DNA from: Bacteroidales bacterium
Lineage (GTDB): Bacteria; Bacteroidota; Bacteroidia; Bacteroidales; UBA932
Direction: 5' to 3'
Assembly: GCA_017478685.1 (NCBI GenBank)
Contig: JAFVDC010000184.1
Location: forward strand, 1 to 5,565
Length of the DNA: 5,565 nucleotides
A program made the position numbers and the translations under genes. This document shows, piece after piece, positions 1-5,565 of this stretch. Under the pieces are notes generated by a model, which was not told where the DNA came from, ran no database searches, and saw nothing but the letters and a program-made list of their open reading frames with translations. Position 1 is the stretch's first letter, and every line of letters begins with the position of its first letter.

Positions 1-240
1 GGCAAATCCATCATCAACCCCCGTCAGATTGAGGTTGTGAATGAGGTATTTACGCCCACAGAAAAGGAAATCACCAAGGCCCGCACCGTTGTCGCCGCCA
101 TCAAGGAAGCCCAGGCAAAGGGCTCCGGCGTCATTTCCCTCAACGGCAAAATGGTAGACCGCCCGGTAGTTTTAAGAGCCGAAAGAACAATTGCCCTTGC
201 AGTTGCAGCCGGCGTTATTTCTGAGGAGGAAGCGCTATGA
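1..240 (+). CDS. citE: Citrate lyase beta subunit (citryl-ACP lyase), C-terminal part
   Basis: This is the last 79 codons of a gene cut by the left edge. The frame is open from base 1 and ends with TGA at 238-240. The CitE subunit cleaves the citryl thioester on the acyl carrier subunit CitD into oxaloacetate and acetyl-ACP, in the cytoplasm. The visible part carries CitE-family C-terminal sequence: GKSIINPRQI at the start of the window, then FTPTEKEI, and a GSGVISLNGKMVDRPVV block about 30 residues from the end. These align by eye with remembered CitE proteins of about 300 residues, so roughly three quarters of the protein lies upstream. The catalytic residues and Mg-binding acids are in the missing part and cannot be checked. 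The stop overlaps the citF start (ATGA), as is typical of cit operons. The related malyl- or citramalyl-CoA lyases are unlikely because citF and citX follow. Confidence 0.95.
   Translation, partial: GKSIINPRQIEVVNEVFTPTEKEITKARTVVAAIKEAQAKGSGVISLNGKMVDRPVVLRAERTIALAVAAGVISEEEAL
224..229 (+). promoter_or_regulatory. Candidate Shine-Dalgarno sequence for citF
   Basis: AGGAGG lies 7 nt upstream of the ATG at 237, inside the last codons of citE (Glu-Glu-Glu). It is the only strong Shine-Dalgarno match before any start in this window. The other starts have none or a weak purine run, as is usual in Bacteroidota, where SD sequences are little used. It may therefore be a by-product of the glutamate codons, but it agrees with the chosen citF start. 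Confidence 0.45.
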
Positions 241-1655
241 GAAACTCAAAAGTAGTATCGCTGGAGGAGGCCATCAGGCGCTCCGGCCTTTCAGATGGCA
301 TGACCATCAGTTTCCACCACCATTTCCGCGGCGGAGACAAGGTTGTGAACATGGTTGTGGACAAACTTGCCCAGATGGGGTTCAAGGACCTCAAACTGGC
401 GGCATCCAGCCTGTCCGATGTCCACAAACCGCTTATAGAACATATCCGTAACGGTGTCATAACAGGCATCTCTACTTCAGGCCTAAGGGGAGAGCTGGCC
501 GATGCCATCTCCCACGGCCTCATGAAAGAGCCAGTTGTGTTCCGCTCCCACGGCGGCCGCGGCAGCGCAATCGCAAACGGAGAACTGAAGATTGATGTCG
601 CCTTCCTTGGCGCATCGTCCTCCGACGAACTTGGCAACGCCTGCGGTTTCTCCCGCAGCGAAAACGCCAAGAGCATCTGCGGCTCGCTTGGTTACGCCCT
701 CCCGGATGCCAGGTACGCAAAGCATGTTGTGGTTATTACAGACGACCTTGTGGAATATCCCAACATGCCCCAGAGCATTTCGGCCGCAGACGTAGAGTCA
801 GTTGTGGTTGTAGAAAGCGTAGGGGACAGTTCCAAGATTTCTTCCGGAGCCATCCGTGACTCCAAGAATCCAAGGGATATCCTCCTTGCCAAACAGGCTG
901 CAAAAGTGATAATTAACTCCGGTTACTTCAAGGATGGCTTCAGTATCCAGACAGGAACAGGTGGAGCCTCTCTTGCCGCCGTGAAATACATCAGCGAGGA
1001 AATGATCGCCCGCGGAATAAAGGCAAGTTTCGCCCTTGGCGGCATCACCGCCCACATGGTGAAGCTCCATGAGGAAGGCCTTATCGGCAAACTCATAGAT
1101 GTCCAGTCCTTTGACAAGGTTGCGGCCGAATCCATCAAGACGGATCCTTTCCACCAGGAAGTTTCGGCCGTGGAATATGCTTCCGGAGAGCACCTTGGAA
1201 GTGCCACCCACGCTCTTGACATAGTGATCCTTAGCGCCCTGGAGGTAGACACCCAGTTCAACGTGAACGTGCTGGTGGGCTCCGACGGCATTATCCGCGG
1301 CGCCATCGGCGGCCACCAGGATACGGCCGCGGACAGCGCCCTCAGCATCATCGTGTGCCCGCTTCTCCGTGGCAGGATTCCATGCGTGGTGCCCAAGGTT
1401 ACCACCCTCATCACTCCCGGAAAGTCCGTGGACGTTGTGGTTACCGAATACGGCATCGCCGTAAATCCCGGCCGTCCGGAGATCGCCGAAAAACTGCGTG
1501 AGGCAGGCCTGCACATTGTAGACATAAAGGAACTTGCCGCCAAGGCAACCTCCATTATCGGCACCCCTGATCCTCTTCCCTTCGGAGACAAGGTGGTGGG
1601 TGTAGTCATGAACCGCGACGGCTCCGTGCTGGACAAGATTTACAACATCAAGTGA
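237..1655 (+). CDS. citF: Citrate lyase alpha subunit (citrate:acetyl-ACP transferase)
   Basis: CitF exchanges the acetyl group on the CitD prosthetic arm for citrate, giving citryl-ACP, which CitE then splits. It acts in the cytoplasmic lyase complex. The 472-residue product matches the family along its whole length. It has LEEAIRRSGLSDGMT (9-23), FHHHFRGGD (26-34), ASSLSD (56-61), QTGTGGASL (238-246), FALGGITAHMV (265-275), SALEVDTQFNVNV (333-345), RGAIGGH (354-360) and GIAVNP (406-411). The family belongs to the family II CoA-transferases, which are held to work without a covalent enzyme-CoA intermediate. Enterobacterial CitF has about 510 residues. This one lacks roughly 40 N-terminal residues before LEEAIRRSG, and an upstream extension would have to overlap citE. 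The ATG at 237 overlaps the citE stop and has AGGAGG 7 nt before it, so the start is well supported. The TGA at 1653-1655 overlaps the citX start. Confidence 0.97.
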   Translation: MRNSKVVSLEEAIRRSGLSDGMTISFHHHFRGGDKVVNMVVDKLAQMGFKDLKLAASSLSDVHKPLIEHIRNGVITGISTSGLRGELADAISHGLMKEPVVFRSHGGRGSAIANGELKIDVAFLGASSSDELGNACGFSRSENAKSICGSLGYALPDARYAKHVVVITDDLVEYPNMPQSISAADVESVVVVESVGDSSKISSGAIRDSKNPRDILLAKQAAKVIINSGYFKDGFSIQTGTGGASLAAVKYISEEMIARGIKASFALGGITAHMVKLHEEGLIGKLIDVQSFDKVAAESIKTDPFHQEVSAVEYASGEHLGSATHALDIVILSALEVDTQFNVNVLVGSDGIIRGAIGGHQDTAADSALSIIVCPLLRGRIPCVVPKVTTLITPGKSVDVVVTEYGIAVNPGRPEIAEKLREAGLHIVDIKELAAKATSIIGTPDPLPFGDKVVGVVMNRDGSVLDKIYNIK

Positions 1656-2125
1656 TAACGCTTCAGGAGCTTCTGGAAAGCCGCGATAAACGCGCAGCCC
1701 GTCAGGGAGAACTGCTTTCGCAGTATCCCGGGCGGGCGCTCGTTTGCCTGACGGTGCAGCTTCCGGGCCCTGAAAAACGCAATGTGAGCTCGCTTAAGAT
1801 AGCCGCTGCTGCGGTGGAGGCCATAGAGAAGAGTTTCGGCCCGGAGTATAAGGAGCTCCGTGACCTTGAGACTGGCTTCGAGGGCTATTTCATTGTCCCT
1901 GAAAGCCCTCTTGAAGCCAAGAAAAAGGCTGTGGAAATAGAGGAAACGCATCCGCTTGGGCGCCTTATGGACATAGATGTCCCGGGGATGGACCGCGCTT
2001 CGGCCGGGCTTCCGCCAAGAAGGTGCCTCCTCTGCGACAATGAGGTCCGCTACTGCATGAGGGCAAAGAACCACACAAGGGAAGAACTGCTTGAAAAGAT
2101 AGAGAAGTTATGCGAAGCTTACTGA
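1652..2125 (+). CDS. citX: Apo-citrate lyase phosphoribosyl-dephospho-CoA transferase
   Basis: CitX transfers the 2'-(5''-triphosphoribosyl)-3'-dephospho-CoA precursor onto a serine of apo-CitD, completing the acyl carrier protein of citrate lyase. The 157-residue protein has the family pattern: ITLQELLESRDKRAARQ (2-18), HPLGRLMDIDV (100-110), LPPRRCLLC (120-128) and CxRxKxH (C135, R137, K139, H141), followed by a C-terminal helix. E. coli CitX has about 183 residues and a slightly longer N-terminus. The start is a GTG whose last two bases, plus the next A, form the TGA of citF (GTGA overlap). This start leaves only one residue before the conserved region, and no ATG would retain it. It is a stand-alone CitX, not fused to CitG. 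The next gene starts inside its last codons. No Shine-Dalgarno sequence is visible, so translation is probably coupled to citF. Confidence 0.95.
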   Translation: MITLQELLESRDKRAARQGELLSQYPGRALVCLTVQLPGPEKRNVSSLKIAAAAVEAIEKSFGPEYKELRDLETGFEGYFIVPESPLEAKKKAVEIEETHPLGRLMDIDVPGMDRASAGLPPRRCLLCDNEVRYCMRAKNHTREELLEKIEKLCEAY

Positions 2126-2817
2126 TACTTCTGATTGCGCTGCAGTCTGTACTGCCCCAGACCTCGGAGAAACTGGTCTATGAGGTAAGATACTGTCTTG
2201 GCGTCCTTAACACCAAAGTGGCAACCGGTACAATACCGCTTGTGCCGGATGTCTGGGAAGGCCGAAAAGCGCTCAGAAGTGACGCAAACATAAAGGTGCA
2301 GCCCATTTTCAGGCTGTTCCTCAAGGGCAGTTATTCGGCCAATCTGTATCTTGGAGCAGGGGACTTGAAGCCGCTCTATTACCGTTATGGCCATGAAAAC
2401 GGCTTCAATGAGTGCAGGTACAGTGCCGACTCCGTCCATTTCCACAGGAACCACAAGACAAAAGGGATTCGGGATATAGCGCTTCCCAACGACGGCCGCA
2501 CAATGGAAATCTTCTCCCTCCTTTTCTATTTCCGTGACCTCAATCTGGCCGCAGGGGAGTCCATAAACGCCAAGGCCTATTTGTCCGGCGGATTCCGGAA
2601 CGTGCGCATTACGATGATCGGCACAGATACTGAGAGGTATCCGGGGCGTGAGGCCGATGCCTTTCTTATAGAAACACCAGAACAAGGACTCATGGAAAAC
2701 GGAAGCGGGAATGTAATCCGGCTCTGGAGGTCCCGTAGAGGCACCAGGCCCGTGCTTGGAATAGAAGTTCCGCTCAGTACAGGTACAATGATAGCAAATT
2801 TGACAGATGAAATTTAG
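2110..2817 (+). CDS. Exported DUF3108-like protein of unknown function
   Basis: The product is a 235-residue protein whose function I cannot assign. Residues 3-15 are hydrophobic after MR, giving a probable Sec signal peptide. There is no lipobox cysteine, so the mature protein of about 215 residues should be soluble in the periplasm or loosely attached to a membrane. The rest alternates short beta-strand-like stretches, with KLVYEVRYCLGVLNTKVATG (21-40), IFSLLFYFRDL (134-144) and RLWRSRRGTRPVLGIEVPL (204-222). This pattern resembles DUF3108-family proteins of Bacteroidota. The assignment is from memory of the family pattern. The ATG lies 16 bp inside the end of citX and the stop overlaps the next gene by 11 bp, so it is co-translated with cit genes. 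The position is suggestive, but nothing in the protein points to citrate. A role in the cell envelope is an inference from export alone. Confidence 0.8.
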   Translation: MRSLLILLIALQSVLPQTSEKLVYEVRYCLGVLNTKVATGTIPLVPDVWEGRKALRSDANIKVQPIFRLFLKGSYSANLYLGAGDLKPLYYRYGHENGFNECRYSADSVHFHRNHKTKGIRDIALPNDGRTMEIFSLLFYFRDLNLAAGESINAKAYLSGGFRNVRITMIGTDTERYPGREADAFLIETPEQGLMENGSGNVIRLWRSRRGTRPVLGIEVPLSTGTMIANLTDEI

Positions 2818-4795
2818 TAAACTTTCGGCAGAACAGATAGAACTGCTCCAGCAGCGCGGTTGCCGCGCCGAAGACTGGGGCACGGTTTATTGCAGTGATC
2901 CTGACTCCCTCAAGTACATCCGCGGAGTCCGCTTTTCCGGAACAGTGTGTTTTGGCAAGTTCTCGGAGGTGTTTATCCTTCCCGGAGGAGTAAAGAAACA
3001 TTCCGGCCTCAGGGACTGCACGCTACACAATGTTACGGTAGGGGACGAATCCCTTGTGGAGAACGTCACCAACTACATTGCCAACTACGACATCGGCTCC
3101 CATACTTACATTGAGAACGTGGACCTCATTGTGAATGAGGGGCCTTCGGCATTTGGAAATGGCGTGGAGGTGTCCGTCCTCAATGAAACCGGCGGCCGTG
3201 AGGTGAAGATCTATGACCGCCTGAGCGCCCAGATTGCCTATGTGCTTGCAATGTACCGTCACAGGCCTGCCCTCATAGACCGCCTCAATTCAATGATAGA
3301 TGAGTATGCGGCGTCCCAGACGTCGGAGCGCGGAAGGATAGGGGACTATGTCTCCATCCGTAACACGCGTCATATCAACGGTGTGCGCATAGGAGACTAC
3401 GCCGTGATAAGCGGCACCAGCAGGCTCAGAAACGGAACGGTCCACAGCAATGCCTACGCTCCTGTCACCATTGCCCACGGGGTTATCGCCGACGATTTTA
3501 TCATCTGCAGCGGCTCCCATGTGGCCGATAACACCACCATAGAACGCTGTTTCATCGGCCAGGCATGCCGCCTTGGCCACGGTTACAGCGCCTCCGACTC
3601 CCTGTTTTTCAGCAACTGCCAGGGAGAGAACGGAGAGGCCTGCGCCATCTTTGCGGGACCTTTCACTGTGACTCACCACAAGAGCACGCTCCTCATTGCG
3701 GGCATGTTCTCTTTCATGAACGCCGGCAGCGGCTCCAACCAGAGCAACCACATGTACAAGTTGGGCCCCATCCACCAGGGCATCCTGGAAAGGGGAGCCA
3801 AAACTGCGTCGGATTCCTACATCCTCTGGCCTTCCCGCGTGGGTGCTTTCTCGCTTGTGATGGGACGTCACGTAACGCACTCGGACACATCCCACCTGCC
3901 GTTTTCCTACCTCATAGAGCAGCAGAACACCACTTATCTGGTGCCGGGAGTGAACCTCAGAAGCGTTGGTACCGTGCGTGATGCCCAGAAGTGGCCCAAG
4001 CGTGACGGCCGAAAAGACCCGGACCGCCTGGACTGCATCAACTACAATCTCCTGAGCCCGTACACTATCCAGAAGATGTTCAAGGGCATAAAGCTCCTTA
4101 ACAACCTTCTGTATTCCTCAGGAGAACTTTCCGACATCTACTCTTATCACAGCACGAAAATCCGCAACAGTTCCCTCCGCAACGGCATAAAGTATTACCA
4201 GACGGCCATCACAAAGTTCCTCGGGAACTCCATAATCAAGAGGCTGGAAAACCTCCCTACAGGCGCCTCGGACGCTGAAATCCGGGAAGCCCTGAAGCCA
4301 ACGTGCCCCATCGGCACAGGTCAGTGGGCCGATTTAAGCGGTCTAATTGCGCCCCGCGACGCCATAAGGGATCTTGTGGACAGCGTGGAGAGGGGAGAAG
4401 TCTCTCTTTCAGAGCTGTTTGACGCTTTCCAGAGCCTTCATGCCCAGTATTATGATGCCGAATGGACATGGGCCTACGACAAATACGCGGAATTCTTCGG
4501 GTATCCGCTTGAAACAATTATCGCAGAGCAGGTTGTGGATATAGTGGAGCGCTGGAAAAATGCGGTTATCGGCCTTGATAAAGAGCTATACGAGGATGCC
4601 CGCAAGGAGTTTAACCTTGCTTCCATGACAGGTTTCGGGGCCGATGGCGACAAGTCCATCAAGGAGCGTGACTTCTCCGAGGTCCGCGGCGACTTCGAGT
4701 CCAATTCATTTGTGACCGCCGTCCTGGAGCACATCAAGGCGAAAGAGGCACTTGGAGACAATCTTATTGGGCGTCTGAGGGGTTTTTCTTTGTAA
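2807..4795 (+). CDS. DUF4954-like protein with beta-helix (hexapeptide-like) repeats
   Basis: This large 662-residue protein of unknown function resembles the DUF4954 family found in Bacteroidota and some other gut bacteria. It has no signal peptide or membrane segment, so it is probably cytoplasmic. Residues about 40-125 are rich in short turns of the kind seen in left-handed beta-helices (for example NVTVGDESLVENV, IGSHTYIENV). A helical stretch follows at about 137-170 (AQIAYVLAMYRHRP and on). A second repeat block covers about 175-260 (IGDYVSIRN, IGDYAVISGTSRLRNGTV, VIADDFIICSGSHVADNTTI). A block rich in Gly, Ser, His and Asn follows (about 284-360, with NAGSGSNQSNHMYKLGP and HVTHSD). The remaining 300 residues look mainly alpha-helical. 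Similar repeats occur in acyl- and nucleotidyl-transferases of sugar metabolism, but no catalytic motif of those enzymes is clear. The ATG at 2807 overlaps the previous stop by 11 bp, which fixes the start. It ends 74 bp before citC. Confidence 0.85.
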   Translation: MKFSKLSAEQIELLQQRGCRAEDWGTVYCSDPDSLKYIRGVRFSGTVCFGKFSEVFILPGGVKKHSGLRDCTLHNVTVGDESLVENVTNYIANYDIGSHTYIENVDLIVNEGPSAFGNGVEVSVLNETGGREVKIYDRLSAQIAYVLAMYRHRPALIDRLNSMIDEYAASQTSERGRIGDYVSIRNTRHINGVRIGDYAVISGTSRLRNGTVHSNAYAPVTIAHGVIADDFIICSGSHVADNTTIERCFIGQACRLGHGYSASDSLFFSNCQGENGEACAIFAGPFTVTHHKSTLLIAGMFSFMNAGSGSNQSNHMYKLGPIHQGILERGAKTASDSYILWPSRVGAFSLVMGRHVTHSDTSHLPFSYLIEQQNTTYLVPGVNLRSVGTVRDAQKWPKRDGRKDPDRLDCINYNLLSPYTIQKMFKGIKLLNNLLYSSGELSDIYSYHSTKIRNSSLRNGIKYYQTAITKFLGNSIIKRLENLPTGASDAEIREALKPTCPIGTGQWADLSGLIAPRDAIRDLVDSVERGEVSLSELFDAFQSLHAQYYDAEWTWAYDKYAEFFGYPLETIIAEQVVDIVERWKNAVIGLDKELYEDARKEFNLASMTGFGADGDKSIKERDFSEVRGDFESNSFVTAVLEHIKAKEALGDNLIGRLRGFSL

Positions 4796-4819
4796 TGTCT
4801 CAATAAATTCGTACATTCG
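4789..4819 (+). promoter_or_regulatory. Candidate Bacteroidota-type promoter for citC
   Basis: TTTG at 4789-4792 is followed, after 19 nt, by TACATTCG at 4812-4819. The Bacteroides vegetative promoter is TTTG, a 19-21 nt spacer, then TAnnTTTG, so the upstream box and the spacing fit exactly and the -7 box has one mismatch. Transcription would start near 4825, leaving a 5' leader of about 45 nt before citC. The upstream box lies in the last codons of the previous gene. The gap is the only one between genes in the window, which favours a promoter here, but such a short degenerate match can occur by chance. Read-through from the upstream operon remains possible because no terminator is seen. Confidence 0.4.
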
Positions 4820-4869
4820 CGGTACAATTGTTTTGCAGGTCATACCGGACGTATTGGGAAGCCTGCGGG

Positions 4870-5565
4870 ATGATGGAAAATTTCGGGAATAACCACATAC
4901 AGGAGATGCCTCTTTCATCTCCGTTCTTCCGCCGGAAAGTGGAAAGCTTCCTTCGGGCCAACGGCCTCAGAATGGAAGGGTTGGAAGTGTACTATACCAT
5001 TCAGGACAGTTCCGGAAACATTCTTGCAGGCGCCGGCCTTGAAGCCGATATCGTAAAGTGTGTGGCTGTTTCGGCAGAGGCCAGGTCCATGGGCCTTGTG
5101 GCACCTCTCATTTCTCATATCATCTCTGAGCAAGGGGCCCGTAACCTGAAGGTTTTCACAAAACCGGAAAACGAGTCCGTCTTCGGGAGCCTTGGGTTCC
5201 ACACCATCGCCCGCGCGCCGCTTGCCATCCTCATGGAAAACGGCCACGGCCTGGAGAATTACTGTGACTATCTCCGTCATTCCAGGGCTCAACTGGGCAT
5301 CTCAGGGGTCATCGTCATGAACGCCAACCCCTTCACCCTTGGTCACAAGTACCTCATAGACAATGCCCTGGAGCAGGTAGACCACCTCTTCATCATCCCC
5401 GTGAAGGAAGACCGTTCCGCCTTCCCTTATGCCGAACGCCTCGCCATGCTCCGCGCCGGAGTCATGCCCGGCTCCGACTCTTCTGTCATGCCCGGCCCCG
5501 ACCGGGCATCTGCCCAGCCTTCGGCAGAAGAAAATTATTTTTCGGGACGGTGCCCGAAAAACCAA
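4870..5565 (+). CDS. citC: [Citrate (pro-3S)-lyase] ligase, N-terminal part, running off the window
   Basis: CitC activates citrate lyase by acetylating the thiol of the CitD prosthetic arm with acetate and ATP. The frame is open for 232 codons to the last base, and the usual length is about 350. Residues about 15-125 form a GNAT-like domain, with IVKCVAVS (61-68), KVFTKPEN (94-101), FGSLGFHTI (105-113) and LAILMEN (118-124). The nucleotidyltransferase domain follows, with IVMNANPFTLGHKYLI (148-163, including the TxGH nucleotide-binding motif at 156-159), PVKEDRSAFPYAERLAML (177-194) and G197. From V198 on, the sequence stops resembling the family and is encoded by a repetitive palindromic DNA segment (5461-5561). 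Relatives continue here with the ISSATFPxYFLK-type region, which must lie further right or be lost. The start could be ATG 4870 or 4873. The frame is open upstream only to 4807, with no earlier ATG. No Shine-Dalgarno sequence is visible. citC is usually first in cit operons, but here it follows DUF4954. Confidence 0.93.
   Translation, partial: MMENFGNNHIQEMPLSSPFFRRKVESFLRANGLRMEGLEVYYTIQDSSGNILAGAGLEADIVKCVAVSAEARSMGLVAPLISHIISEQGARNLKVFTKPENESVFGSLGFHTIARAPLAILMENGHGLENYCDYLRHSRAQLGISGVIVMNANPFTLGHKYLIDNALEQVDHLFIIPVKEDRSAFPYAERLAMLRAGVMPGSDSSVMPGPDRASAQPSAEENYFSGRCPKNQ
5461..5561. repeat. Palindromic repeat element inside citC (direct repeat plus three hairpins)
   Basis: An 18-bp segment beginning GTCATGCCCGGC occurs at 5461-5478 and again at 5485-5502 with one mismatch, a period of 24 bp or eight codons (VMPGSDSS, VMPGPDRA). 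The second copy continues into a hairpin with an 8-bp stem, ATGCCCGG at 5488-5495 and CCGGGCAT at 5502-5509, around a 6-nt loop. A 6-bp stem follows (5509-5514 with 5523-5528), then a 9-bp perfect inverted repeat, TTTTTCGGG at 5538-5546 and CCCGAAAAA at 5553-5561. The segment stays open in the citC frame but its product (V198 on) does not look like CitC. The arrangement is like REP/BIME elements or Rickettsia palindromic elements that sit in frame inside genes. Its right boundary may lie beyond the window. No other copy is present in the window, so the claim of a dispersed family is inferred. Confidence 0.7.

Noticed and set aside
798..1636. Long open frames on the minus strand (798-1514 and 923-1636, over 230 codons each)
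   Set aside because: They lie wholly antisense to citF, whose protein matches its family end to end. The translations are low in family-like motifs and are shadows of its codon pattern.
3290..3895. A 201-codon open frame on the minus strand
   Set aside because: It is antisense to the middle of the DUF4954-like gene, has no recognisable motif, and opens no gap in the forward gene.
4756..4791. Possible terminator at the end of the DUF4954-like gene (AGAC/GTCT pairing followed by GGGGTTTTTC)
   Set aside because: The stem is only four base pairs with a long loop, and the T-run is inside the coding sequence. This is too weak for an intrinsic terminator.
4820..4847. CGGTA/TACCG inverted repeat in the gap before citC
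   Set aside because: It has a five-base stem with an 18-nt loop and no other support as an operator, so it is likely chance.
4906..4908. ATG at 4906 as the citC start, because AGGAG precedes it
   Set aside because: AGGAG directly abuts the ATG, which is too close to work as a ribosome binding site. A start at 4870 gives an N-terminus of the length seen in E. coli CitC.
5538..5561. The TTTTTCGGG/CCCGAAAAA hairpin as a transcription terminator
   Set aside because: It lies inside an open citC frame, has no T-run after the stem (it ends in A's on the + strand), and adjoins other hairpins. This fits a repeat element better. It could act on minus-strand transcripts, but no minus-strand gene is seen.
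4915..5565. Minus-strand open frames opposite citC
   Set aside because: The forward frame encodes clear CitC motifs (NANPFTLGH, FPYAERL) across this stretch. The reverse frames have none.

Overview
The window looks like part of a citrate-fermentation (citrate lyase) operon from a Bacteroidales-type bacterium, probably gut- or rumen-associated and possibly uncultured. The lineage is inferred from three things. There are DUF3108-like and DUF4954-like genes of the Bacteroidota kind. Shine-Dalgarno sequences are absent before most starts. A Bacteroidota-style promoter (TTTG, 19-nt spacer, TAnnTTTG-like box) lies in the one intergenic gap. GC content appears slightly above one half. All genes are on the + strand.

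Layout: the 3' end of citE (lyase beta subunit) enters at the left edge (1-240). citF (alpha subunit, 237-1655) follows, then citX (prosthetic-group transferase, 1652-2125). Two genes with no known link to citrate come next: an exported DUF3108-like protein (2110-2817) and a large DUF4954-like protein with left-handed beta-helix-style repeats (2807-4795). These five genes overlap one another by 4, 4, 16 and 11 bp, so they are almost certainly one translationally coupled transcript that starts left of the window. A 74-bp gap (4796-4869) with a candidate promoter precedes citC (citrate lyase ligase, from 4870), which runs off the right edge. There is no gene-free stretch over 300 bases.

How the genes fit together: CitF and CitE, with the acyl carrier CitD (not in the window, presumably upstream of citE), form the lyase that splits citrate into acetate and oxaloacetate. 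CitX attaches the phosphoribosyl-dephospho-CoA arm to CitD. CitC acetylates that arm to switch the enzyme on. citG, which makes the precursor of the arm, is not visible here. The order citE-citF-citX-DUF3108-DUF4954-citC differs from the classical enterobacterial order, where citC is first.

The most unusual sequence is at the right edge. Just after the nucleotidyltransferase half of CitC, the reading frame enters about 100 bp of repetitive DNA: a 24-bp-period direct repeat followed by three successive hairpins. It does not resemble the CitC family and looks like a palindromic (REP/RPE-like) repeat inserted in the gene. The window ends before it can be seen whether the CitC frame resumes. I do not see a clearly new biological system. 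The in-gene palindromic element and the coupling of two uncharacterised genes to citrate lyase are the points worth following.
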